Assembly: GCA_030681475.1 (NCBI GenBank)
Contig: JAUXWT010000058.1
Coordinates: 1 to 64,000 of the forward strand
Source of the DNA: Bacteroidales bacterium
GTDB taxonomy: Bacteria; Bacteroidota; Bacteroidia; Bacteroidales; FEN-979
Length of the DNA stretch: 64,000 nt
Direction: 5' to 3'
Positions 25,229 through 32,572 of the stretch are shown in pieces. A program made the position numbers and the translations under genes. Position 1 is the stretch's first letter. Each line of letters starts with the position of its first letter. Under the pieces are notes generated by a model. That model searched no databases and was not told where the DNA came from. It was given only the letters and a program-made list of their open reading frames with translations.

Positions 25229-25897
25229 ATGGCAGACGAGGAAAAATTAAGGATATACCGCAGTTTAATGATCCCGGTTATTTTAGTGGTTATTTTATGG
25301 TTGATCAAAGCCCTTGATATCATTTTTAATCTTGATTTAAATAATTTTGGACTTTACCCTTTGCAGGTCAAAGGGTTACCCGGGATTTTCACATCTCCGT
25401 TTCTTCATGCCAACCTGGCTCACCTCTTTGCCAATTCAATTCCATTGCTGATCCTTGGTTCCTTTCTATTCTATTTTTACCAAGATATCGCCTGGATGAT
25501 CCTGCTGATGATCTATCTGATCACAGGCATCTGGGTGTGGGTTTACGCGCGGGGCGGGGCGGCACACATTGGCGCCAGCGGTGTGATCTATGGCCTTGCC
25601 TCGTTCCTGTTTTTCAGCGGTATGATCAGGCGGGAGAAAGGACTGCTGGTGATCACCATGCTCGTTGCATTTTTGTATGGCGGACTGATCTGGGGGATAT
25701 TTCCGGAACTGTTTCCAAACCAGCCCATTTCGTGGGAGTCCCACCTGATGGGACTTTTATCGGGCTTCGTGCTTGCCATTTACTACCGGAAACAGGGACC
25801 ACAGCGAGAATCGTGGGACTGGGGCGACGAAGATGACGATGAGGATGACGGCTTATGGGCCGATCCGCAGATAGACGATCATCCTCCTGAAAATTGA
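25229..25897 (+). CDS. Rhomboid family intramembrane serine protease
   Basis: The 222-residue product has six predicted membrane segments. The catalytic serine is Ser117 in GASGVIYGL, the catalytic histidine is His172 in SWESHLMGLLSG, and the family HxxxN region reads ANLAHLFANSIPLLILG. Rhomboids cut membrane proteins within or beside their transmembrane helices; the substrate is unknown. The last 25 residues are highly acidic (DWGDEDDDEDDG). The coding end overlaps the convergent HhH protein gene by 45 bp, so the acidic tail is encoded opposite that gene's last codons. Confidence 0.92.
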   Translation: MADEEKLRIYRSLMIPVILVVILWLIKALDIIFNLDLNNFGLYPLQVKGLPGIFTSPFLHANLAHLFANSIPLLILGSFLFYFYQDIAWMILLMIYLITGIWVWVYARGGAAHIGASGVIYGLASFLFFSGMIRREKGLLVITMLVAFLYGGLIWGIFPELFPNQPISWESHLMGLLSGFVLAIYYRKQGPQRESWDWGDEDDDEDDGLWADPQIDDHPPEN

Positions 25898-26584
25898 ATC
25901 GTTTATTCCATCGATCTCCTTTAATTCCTCAAGCGTTTTAAACCCCTTTTTTTTCTGCCGGTATATCATGATCTTTTTTGTGGTGGCAAAAGGAAAGTAA
26001 GGATGATGCATCAACTCTTTGAACGCCACGGAATTCAGGTCAAAGGGATGAATTGAATCAGGATCGGCGTGCAGGTTTTTTTCGATCAACCGGAAACGGG
26101 CTGTATCCATGCCAAACACCTCCAGCACTTGTTGAATGTCGTGGAAGCCTCTTAACCGTTCCCGGTAATATACGATCCGTTTTGCAAACCCGGGGCCAAT
26201 GCCCCGCAATTGTTGCAGATCAAAAGTATCGGCCGAATTCAGTTCGATCATCAAAACCGGTTTTGGCGGAGTTTTTATAAAACTGAACGAATCGTATTTT
26301 ACCCCGCCATACTTGTTCCGGGAGTTCATGTATTTTTGGGATCTCGCAATACTGTCGGAGTCAGCAGCTTCCTGCCATGCTGTTTCAAAATCACGGATCT
26401 CCTTTGAAAACTTCGAAAAATCCGGAGATTTTTGAAATGTGCCCGATGGGATCAAGGCATTGGCGAAGATCACACACAACAGGATCATGCTTAACACCAG
26501 GATTCCACGCTGTTCAGTGCGGTTATACGTAACGTAATCCCCAACCACGCGGCTGATTTGCTTGCGAAGCATTGGTATCTTCAT
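25853..26584 (-). CDS. Membrane-anchored helix-hairpin-helix protein, ComEA-like
   Basis: A protein of about 243 residues with one N-terminal membrane segment (GILVLSMILLCVIFANAL) and three helix-hairpin-helix units. The first is best preserved (LNSADTFDLQQLRGIGPGFAKRIV), then FDLNSVAFKELMHHPYF and KTLEELKEIDGINDSIF. HhH motifs bind DNA without sequence preference; in ComEA such a protein binds incoming DNA. The window also has comEC, which makes a role in DNA uptake plausible, though this protein type is widespread in Bacteroidota. The open frame extends to 26746, but the Met at 26584 (MKIPMLRKQ) or 26611 avoids a long overlap with the upstream gene; I chose 26584. Confidence 0.82.
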   Translation of the reverse strand: MKIPMLRKQISRVVGDYVTYNRTEQRGILVLSMILLCVIFANALIPSGTFQKSPDFSKFSKEIRDFETAWQEAADSDSIARSQKYMNSRNKYGGVKYDSFSFIKTPPKPVLMIELNSADTFDLQQLRGIGPGFAKRIVYYRERLRGFHDIQQVLEVFGMDTARFRLIEKNLHADPDSIHPFDLNSVAFKELMHHPYFPFATTKKIMIYRQKKKGFKTLEELKEIDGINDSIFRRMIVYLRIGP

Positions 26585-26603
26585 AAGATATGAGCCCAAT
26601 AAA

Positions 26604-27878
26604 TCAACCATTATTCGCCAGCAACCGGCTCCCGATCCGGCAATCGAGGCATCGCTTTTTATCACAATAGTATTGTTTAAGATGAAGCAAGGCCTGGGTT
26701 TGCATCGCGTTGTCAACCGGGAAGCCAGCCTTTTTCCATCGTTCAACCAAATGGTTACTTTCCCCGCCGGTTTGTTCCAGATAGTTCAGTACCTTTTCAC
26801 ACAGGTCTGGTTGCCCCTTTTCCAACCCATAAAAAAAGAGGAACGGAGCCATTCCATTAATAATTAACAACTTCACGCATGTATCTCCCATGGTTTTTTG
26901 TTTTCCGATCGCTTCTTTATCAAAGACATAATGGGTATTCCAATAATCCGATGCCGTTATTTTCAAGGTATCCTCTGCCCCCTGCAGGGAACCGCCTTCA
27001 AATAAGGCAAAAAACCGTGCCTGTGTTTTACAAAGAAAACCTGCCAGTTGACTGATGCGGATCGTTGGAAAATTGGATGGCCGGAGTCTGAGAAATTTCC
27101 ATATACTAACGGAAACCGGGGACAGCGAGTATTTCTCACGCAAAAAAGTATACTCTTTGCTCAACCCGCGCGGATAGCTATCGGAGAAATTCCGGTCCAG
27201 CATCCCGGCCTGACCAAATAACAGCGCCTCCATCTGAAAGACATTTCCGCAGTATTGCCTGACAATTTTCACAGGCAGCGACTTGGCCAGCAGTTCGAAT
27301 GGAAGACTGTTGATCTTAAAACCAAAACTACGTGCAAGATGCCGGTAAAAAGCCTCTTCCCAATCGTCATGACAATTTGTTAATAGTTGCCTGATGTTAC
27401 TGGTCTTATTTTCCAATCGCTCCACGGCAATTGCCGGAGACCACATCCCGAATCCATAGTCTTCCGAAGGATTCAACTGGTTTTGGCAAGGGATCCATTG
27501 ATGATTTTGCATCAACAGTTGATAACGATCATAAATCGCGGCAGGAAACTTGTCCCTGATCACCAGAGTCTGGATCGGTTCTCTATTTTGATGAAAAACA
27601 GGGCGGTCGGCTTCGTAAACCACATGTAGAATTGTATGATCATAAGCGGGGTCGTTATGATGGCCGTGTTTATACCAATCCGAGGCCTTAACATGAATCT
27701 CGATATTGCCTGCCCAGGTGGTCGTACCGATGCGAATCCTCGCATTGAAAAAATCGGGGCCGCTGTCGGTGTTTTTATCCCCGGGATGAAGGATCGTCAA
27801 ACAATCGCCAGACTCTGTTCTGACATCCTGATTTATATGCCTGTATTTCCATAGATAGGAAAGAAACGATTCATTCAT
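26604..27878 (-). CDS. DUF2851 family protein
   Basis: A 424-residue protein of a family found mainly in Bacteroidota, recognised by LWKYRHINQDVRT near the N-terminus, the GPDFFNARIRIGTTTWAGNIEIHVKASDW block, and a C-terminal Cys-rich end (CDKKRCLDCRIGSRLL). The N-terminal conserved part resembles a nuclease-like core, but the function is unknown. It has no signal peptide. The Met at 27878 (MNESFLSYLW) fits the family better than the one at 27887. The HhH gene follows within about 20 bp in the same direction, which suggests an operon. Confidence 0.85.
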   Translation of the reverse strand: MNESFLSYLWKYRHINQDVRTESGDCLTILHPGDKNTDSGPDFFNARIRIGTTTWAGNIEIHVKASDWYKHGHHNDPAYDHTILHVVYEADRPVFHQNREPIQTLVIRDKFPAAIYDRYQLLMQNHQWIPCQNQLNPSEDYGFGMWSPAIAVERLENKTSNIRQLLTNCHDDWEEAFYRHLARSFGFKINSLPFELLAKSLPVKIVRQYCGNVFQMEALLFGQAGMLDRNFSDSYPRGLSKEYTFLREKYSLSPVSVSIWKFLRLRPSNFPTIRISQLAGFLCKTQARFFALFEGGSLQGAEDTLKITASDYWNTHYVFDKEAIGKQKTMGDTCVKLLIINGMAPFLFFYGLEKGQPDLCEKVLNYLEQTGGESNHLVERWKKAGFPVDNAMQTQALLHLKQYYCDKKRCLDCRIGSRLLANNG

Positions 27879-27945
27879 GATCAGCAATGTATTCGTGAGT
27901 ATTTTTATTGCTTAATCGGGGTTAGGGCAAAAAGGTAATACACAT

Positions 27946-27977
27946 GTTGAAAAAAATCAAATAATTAATTATCTTTG
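27946..27977 (+). promoter_or_regulatory. Bacteroidota promoter upstream of the zapB-like/zapA genes
   Basis: TTG at 27946-27948 and TATCTTTG at 27970-27977 lie 21 nt apart. An AAAGGAG ribosome binding site (about 27988-27994) and the ATG at 28002 follow. This is one of the clearest promoters in the window. Confidence 0.75.
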
Positions 27978-28001
27978 CATGAATTATAAAGGAGACTACT
28001 C

Positions 28002-28289
28002 ATGAAGGATGTTGATGCCCTGGTTTCCGGAATTGAAGATAAGTTGGGGAAGCTTATTGAACAGAACCTTATTCAACGTGCAGATAATAAAAGATATATA
28101 ACTGAATTACAGGATTTAAGAAAAGAAATTAACGAACAAAAAAATACGATCCGACAACTTGAAGACAAGGTCAAAACACTTAGAATAACTAAAACACTGG
28201 AAACAAAAGAAGGAAACGTTGAGGCAAAATTGAAAATCAACGAATTTGTGCGGGAAATCGATAAATGTATTGGGCTTTTAAATACTTAG
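28002..28289 (+). CDS. Small coiled-coil protein, ZapB-like
   Basis: A 95-residue protein that is predicted to be one long coiled coil, from about residue 10 to 60 (ADNKRYITELQDLRKEINEQ...), with a short C-terminal helix (INEFVREIDKCIGLLN). It stands directly in front of zapA with a 22-bp gap to the zapA ATG. By position and coiled-coil character it is likely a cell-division accessory protein acting with ZapA at the FtsZ ring, but sequence alone does not prove orthology with ZapB. It has an unusually good Shine-Dalgarno for this organism. Confidence 0.8.
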   Translation: MKDVDALVSGIEDKLGKLIEQNLIQRADNKRYITELQDLRKEINEQKNTIRQLEDKVKTLRITKTLETKEGNVEAKLKINEFVREIDKCIGLLNT

Positions 28290-28311
28290 TATAAGATTGA
28301 TAGTCAGGTCA

Positions 28312-28620
28312 ATGAACGAACTTTCCATATCGCTGCCAATTGCTGACCGGTCATACCGGCTCGCGGTTGATAAGGCACATGAGGAACTATTTCGCAAAGC
28401 TGCCAAACTGATTGATAAACGGATTAAAGATTATTCTGGCAGTTACGCATATAAAGACAAGCAGGACCTCTTGGCCATGGTAGCATTGGAATACGCCACT
28501 GGATACCTGCAAAATGATCAGTTATTGTCAGAAAACGAATCAGAATGGCGAACAAAGCTTTTGGCAATAGATCATACACTGGATGAACAACTTAAGTATG
28601 AAGCATCACATGTTCTTTGA
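28312..28620 (+). CDS. zapA: Cell division protein ZapA
   Basis: A 102-residue FtsZ-associated protein that cross-links FtsZ filaments in the division ring. The N-terminal beta-rich part reads MNELSISLPIADRSYRLAV, and the C-terminal helix (DLLAMVALEYATGYLQ) is the dimerisation coiled coil. A TTG at 28297 could extend the frame by five codons, but the ATG at 28312 matches the family start. The 6S-like RNA gene and rny follow. Confidence 0.9.
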   Translation: MNELSISLPIADRSYRLAVDKAHEELFRKAAKLIDKRIKDYSGSYAYKDKQDLLAMVALEYATGYLQNDQLLSENESEWRTKLLAIDHTLDEQLKYEASHVL

Positions 28621-28636
28621 AAATAATCTGAAGATC

Positions 28637-28837
28637 TACCCGCATTAATTCAGACAGTTTGTAATCCTAACATTACAAATATTAGGGCAACGCTCAAAAC
28701 CTGTAGGACAGGCCTCACTCCCGCTTCGGCAGGAGAACAGAGTTAATTCTCTGACGGTGGACGTTCGAAAAGTTTGGCAGCCTTATTCATGTCGTTAGAG
28801 GATTATCAATACCTCACTGGATAATGCGGGTTTTTTT
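28637..28837 (+). ncRNA. ssrS: 6S RNA (SsrS)-like
   Basis: Between zapA and rny lies about 200 nt with no gene but strong structure. The ends pair (ACCCGCATTAATTCAG near 28638 with CTGGATAATGCGGGT near 28818), closing a long irregular hairpin, and a run of seven T follows at 28831-28837, so the closing stem also serves as terminator. Inside, CTCCCGCTTCGGCAGGAG forms a central hairpin. Long closing stem, central bulge and the zapA neighbourhood are typical of 6S RNA, which mimics an open promoter and inhibits RNA polymerase. The identification rests on structure and place, not on a covariance search. Confidence 0.7.
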
Positions 28838-28883
28838 ATTTCCCAACGGGTCCTTCATCATTTATAACCATAATACCAAACCA

Positions 28884-30428
28884 ATGGAAGGAATTCTGTT
28901 TTATATCATTATCGGGGTGGTTGGGATCATCCTTGGAGGCGTCATCACGGGCACCGTGTTGAACAGGGCGCTGGAGCGTAAACGCGACGCACTTCTAAAA
29001 GATGCTATTGAAAAGGCTGAAGTTGTAAAAAAGGAGAAAATTTTACAGGCGAAAGAAAAATTCATGCAACTGAAGAGTGAGCATGAAAAATTCATCTTCG
29101 ATAAAAATGATGAACTCGCACGAAATGAGAACCGGTTCAAACAAAAAGAGGGAACGCTGAATCAAAAGGTTGAAGAGTTTGCCAAGAGGCAGAAAGAGAT
29201 CGCAACCATCAAACAGAACCTGACACAGCAACTGGAGATCGTCAATAAAAAGCAGACTGACCTTGATAAATCCATGAGAATTCAGGTTGAAAAACTTGAA
29301 ACCATGTCCAGCTTATCGGCAATGGAAGCCAAGACGCAACTGATTGAGACCCTTAAGGAAGAAGCCAAAACCGAGGCCATCGTTTACATGAAGGACATCA
29401 TTGACGAGGCTAAACTTACGGCCAACACCGAGGCCAAGAAGATCATCATTGAAACCATCCAGCGAACGGCATCCGAACACGCCATAGAAAATACCGTTTC
29501 AGTTTTCAACATTGAAAGTGAAGAGATCAAAGGGCGGATCATTGGCCGGGAGGGAAGAAATATCCGTACCCTTGAATCGCTGACTGGCGTGGAAATAATC
29601 ATCGATGATTCTCCCGATGCAATCATCTTATCGGGATTCGACCCGGTGCGACGGGAGATTGCCCGTCTTGCGCTGCACAAACTGGTCACCGACGGGCGTA
29701 TTCACCCTGCCCGTATCGAAGAGGTGGTGGCTAAAACCAAAAAACAGATCGAGCAGGAGATCATCGAGACCGGTAAACGGATCAGCTTCGACCTGGGAAT
29801 TCACAACATGCACCATGAACTGGTAAGAATGGTGGGCAAGATGAAGTACCGTTCGTCGTACGGGCAGAATCTGTTGCAGCACTCCATTGAGGTGTCTAAA
29901 TTGTGCGCCACCATGGCTGCGGAGTTGGGGTTGAATCCCAAAATAGCCAAGCGGGCTGGTCTATTGCACGATATCGGGAAGGTGCCCGATACCGAGCCGG
30001 AACTGCCGCATGCCGTACTGGGTATGAAGCTGGCTGAAAAATTCAAGGAGAAAGCCGAGATCATCAATGCCATCGGCGCGCACCACGATGAAATTGAAAT
30101 GAATAATCTGATCTCCCCCATTGTCCAGGTTTGCGATGCCATCTCAGGCGCCCGTCCGGGCGCTCGCCGCGAAGTGGTTGAAGCGTACATTGAACGATTG
30201 AAACACCTCGAAGAGCTCGCGCTGAGCTACCCGGGTGTGGTGAAAACCTATGCTATCCAGGCCGGCCGCGAACTGCGCGTTATCGTCGGCGCAGAAAGAG
30301 TAAGCGACACCGAAGCCAACCAGATCTCCTTCGATCTTTCCAAACGAATCCAAAGTGAAATGACCTACCCCGGACAGATCAAGATCACCGTGATCAGGGA
30401 AACCAGGGCGGTGAGTTACGCGAAATAA
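28884..30428 (+). CDS. rny: Ribonuclease Y
   Basis: A 514-residue membrane-anchored endoribonuclease that starts mRNA decay. The order is an N-terminal transmembrane helix ([18 protein letters not shown]), a long coiled coil (about 25-190), a KH domain ([17 protein letters not shown]) and an HD domain ([21 protein letters not shown]). The open frame reaches back to 28824, but that would run into the terminator of the 6S-like RNA; the Met at 28884 (MEGILFY) is the natural start. Length is typical. Confidence 0.95.
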   Translation: MEGILFYIIIGVVGIILGGVITGTVLNRALERKRDALLKDAIEKAEVVKKEKILQAKEKFMQLKSEHEKFIFDKNDELARNENRFKQKEGTLNQKVEEFAKRQKEIATIKQNLTQQLEIVNKKQTDLDKSMRIQVEKLETMSSLSAMEAKTQLIETLKEEAKTEAIVYMKDIIDEAKLTANTEAKKIIIETIQRTASEHAIENTVSVFNIESEEIKGRIIGREGRNIRTLESLTGVEIIIDDSPDAIILSGFDPVRREIARLALHKLVTDGRIHPARIEEVVAKTKKQIEQEIIETGKRISFDLGIHNMHHELVRMVGKMKYRSSYGQNLLQHSIEVSKLCATMAAELGLNPKIAKRAGLLHDIGKVPDTEPELPHAVLGMKLAEKFKEKAEIINAIGAHHDEIEMNNLISPIVQVCDAISGARPGARREVVEAYIERLKHLEELALSYPGVVKTYAIQAGRELRVIVGAERVSDTEANQISFDLSKRIQSEMTYPGQIKITVIRETRAVSYAK

Positions 30429-30445
30429 ATTGACTGATGACAGAC

Positions 30446-30478
30446 AGACCTTCCAGGTTTTAAAAACCTGGAAGGTCT
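30446..30478. repeat. Perfect 16-bp palindrome
   Basis: AGACCTTCCAGGTTTT, one central A and its exact complement form a 33-bp hairpin between rny and the next gene. No T-run follows on either strand, so it is not a classical terminator. It looks like a REP-type palindromic repeat unit or a protein-binding site, but no second full copy occurs in this window. Confidence 0.75.
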
Positions 30479-30491
30479 AAATTCTGCACCA

Positions 30492-31904
30492 ATGGATTTT
30501 AATAAACTGTTCAACGACACCACAACTTCATTGAAGCTGGATTTTCTTCAGTCCCTTCTACAGAAAAATGAGGGCTTGAAAAACCAATTTACAGAATACT
30601 GCAAACGATCGAATTCAGAAATCACGGAAAATCCTGAGCAGAAGAATCCGCGTGACATGATCAGGACGATCTCCTTGAAATATATATCTGTACTCAATTC
30701 CCTTGATTTTGAAGATATGGACTGGCGCGATTATCAACCCCGCCATAGTGGTTATATTGAAGATTATGAGGCTGTTGAAGATTTTGCCCAAGACCAATTG
30801 GATGATATTTTTCACGAATGGCAGGAACAAATCGGTTCGATGATCAATAACGGTCATATTTTAAATGCAACGTGTGGCATGCTTGGCGCTTACGATGCGT
30901 GCCTCACTGCCTACATTGAGGGTTCCGGCGACATATTTAATGATCTGACCGAAACGTTGCTTCAGAAACATCAGGAACTGGTGTATGATGCTATTTCCAG
31001 GATAGGTGTAACCGTTGTTTCCGGCGATCAGGCATTTCAGGCGATTGTTGCCGTGCTTGATCATTACCAGCGCAATTATCAAGGGATGAAAAATTATCTG
31101 AACTATTTTGAATCTCTTTTCATCTGCCTGGCAGACACAGAGGAGATCGGTGAGCAGGTATTAGCCAACCTACAGCGTTCAGGTATTGAGGAGTCCTGGT
31201 TACCCCAGTTGGCAGTCAAATTATATGCTTTTCGTCCTGATCAGACAGAATGGGTGAAAAAAGCAGCGCAATTTTTCATGAATGACCTCAATGTAGCCAA
31301 ACAACTGTTAGATTATTATTTCGGACACGATATGGCCGCTTTTCTGCGCGACGGCAAATCGCTGTTCGACCTTCATCCGGAATCCTTTTCACTCTACATG
31401 TGTGAACGTCTTACCCCGGAATTGTATCCCGATTTTTTCAAAAAGGTACTATGGTATCGTGCCAGTCATGAGCGGAATATTGCGTTATATGAAACACTGC
31501 GCGGATACCTTGATGACGGGGAAAAACAGCTTTTCCTCAGCGGCATTGAATTCGATATGGTATTCAGGATAAAGGTATTGGAAATTGAACATCGATTTGA
31601 AGATATTCTAAAACTAGCCCAAAATGAGGTGGAACACACCTGGCATTTCCCGGAGCTTATCACACCGATCCTGAACATATACCCTGATGAGGCCTTTGAA
31701 CTGATAAATTTTAAGGCCACCCGCACCGTTGAAAATGAAAGAGGGAGAAGTGCTTACCGACGAATATGCACCTGGTTGAAACTGGCTCTTCAAATCAGGA
31801 CTAGAGAGGAGGAAACCCGACATTTGATCCATTCCTTATACTACCGTAAGCCCGCTTTACCCGCGTTGAAAGAGGAGATGAGGGAGGCGGGGGTAATGGG
31901 ATGA
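30492..31904 (+). CDS. Conserved-looking hypothetical protein, 470 residues
   Basis: I do not recognise a family. The protein has no signal peptide or membrane segment, is acidic and appears mostly helical, with helix-turn-helix-like repeats that could be an alpha solenoid. Notable stretches are SLDFEDMDWRDYQPRHSGYIEDYEAVEDF near the N-terminus (rich in D, E and Y) and the C-terminal basic helix RSAYRRICTWLKLALQIR. The second half resembles in style the helical C-terminal parts associated with SWIM zinc-finger proteins, but no SWIM motif is present. Its stop overlaps the start of the following gene (ATGA), so the two products probably work together. Confidence 0.8.
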   Translation: MDFNKLFNDTTTSLKLDFLQSLLQKNEGLKNQFTEYCKRSNSEITENPEQKNPRDMIRTISLKYISVLNSLDFEDMDWRDYQPRHSGYIEDYEAVEDFAQDQLDDIFHEWQEQIGSMINNGHILNATCGMLGAYDACLTAYIEGSGDIFNDLTETLLQKHQELVYDAISRIGVTVVSGDQAFQAIVAVLDHYQRNYQGMKNYLNYFESLFICLADTEEIGEQVLANLQRSGIEESWLPQLAVKLYAFRPDQTEWVKKAAQFFMNDLNVAKQLLDYYFGHDMAAFLRDGKSLFDLHPESFSLYMCERLTPELYPDFFKKVLWYRASHERNIALYETLRGYLDDGEKQLFLSGIEFDMVFRIKVLEIEHRFEDILKLAQNEVEHTWHFPELITPILNIYPDEAFELINFKATRTVENERGRSAYRRICTWLKLALQIRTREEETRHLIHSLYYRKPALPALKEEMREAGVMG

Positions 31905-32344
31905 ACGTTATGCAACATTACCTCCAACAACTCATCGAAGACCTCGAAGAGGCCGCACAAAACCCACCCTCCGCAACATTCATAGAACCACCGCCACATC
32001 TTGAAAATCTCCGGTTTGCTGCAGAACTGGCACTGGTTCCCTTCAAACCCATCTCTGAATGGACAGGTATTAATGACAAAGTTTTTCCGCAGATGTATCT
32101 GCTTTCTGCCGATGATGCGGCTTGTGTCAATAAAGCCATATTGAACCTGCTGGCAAGTATCGGAGTCGAAATCGTAGATATCCCGTTGGACTTCCCACCC
32201 GAACTGCTTTATAACGCACTTATCAGTATTTGGGACGAACCGGTGCAGTATTTACCCTCTTCGGGTTATGATCTGGAGCTTTGTACCGATGATCCTGAAA
32301 CTTGTCCGTATGGAGATTTATGTAGTTGCGGTACGAATAATTAA
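31901..32344 (+). CDS. Hypothetical protein, 147 residues, Cys-rich C-terminus
   Basis: A small protein translationally coupled to the upstream gene by a 4-bp overlap. No family recognised. It is acidic and without signal or membrane segments. The last 25 residues hold five cysteines (ELCTDDPETCPYGDLCSCG), which may bind a metal such as zinc or an iron-sulfur cluster. A second Met (MQHYLQQL) lies three codons in and is an alternative start. A terminator follows at about 32396. Confidence 0.75.
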   Translation: MNVMQHYLQQLIEDLEEAAQNPPSATFIEPPPHLENLRFAAELALVPFKPISEWTGINDKVFPQMYLLSADDAACVNKAILNLLASIGVEIVDIPLDFPPELLYNALISIWDEPVQYLPSSGYDLELCTDDPETCPYGDLCSCGTNN

Positions 32345-32395
32345 AGTTGTTCTGGAAGGTCTGGAGTATCACTGGCGAAATTCGTTGTACCTAAT

Positions 32396-32438
32396 GCAAA
32401 AACCCCTTATAAATGATTGATTTACAAGGGGTTTTTTT
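32396..32438. terminator. Bidirectional rho-independent terminator
   Basis: AAAAACCCCTTATAAAT and ATTTACAAGGGGTTTTTTT form a stem with A/T runs on both sides. It can end transcription of the upstream hypothetical gene pair on the plus strand and of tRNA-Asp on the minus strand. Confidence 0.85.
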
Positions 32439-32448
32439 ATTTTTTTTG

Positions 32449-32522
32449 CGGACCGGACGGGACTCGAACCCGCGACCTCCGCCGTGACAGGGCGGCATTC
32501 TAACCAGCTGAACTACCGATCC
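32449..32522 (-). tRNA. tRNA-Asp(GTC)
   Basis: A 74-nt cloverleaf with acceptor GGATCGG/CCGGTCC, anticodon loop CCTGTCACG giving GTC, and a GGTTCGAGTCC T-arm. It has its own promoter upstream and the bidirectional terminator behind it, so it is a single-gene unit. Confidence 0.96.
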
Positions 32523-32534
32523 TCAAATGTGGTG

Positions 32535-32564
32535 CAAAAGTAACCTATTTTTCGTAAACTGCAA
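32535..32564 (-). promoter_or_regulatory. Bacteroidota promoter of tRNA-Asp
   Basis: On the minus strand TACTTTTG (32535-32542) is the -7 box and TTG (32562-32564) the -33 box, with a 19-nt spacer. The mature tRNA starts 13 nt downstream of the -7 box. Confidence 0.75.
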
Positions 32565-32572
32565 CAATCTTT

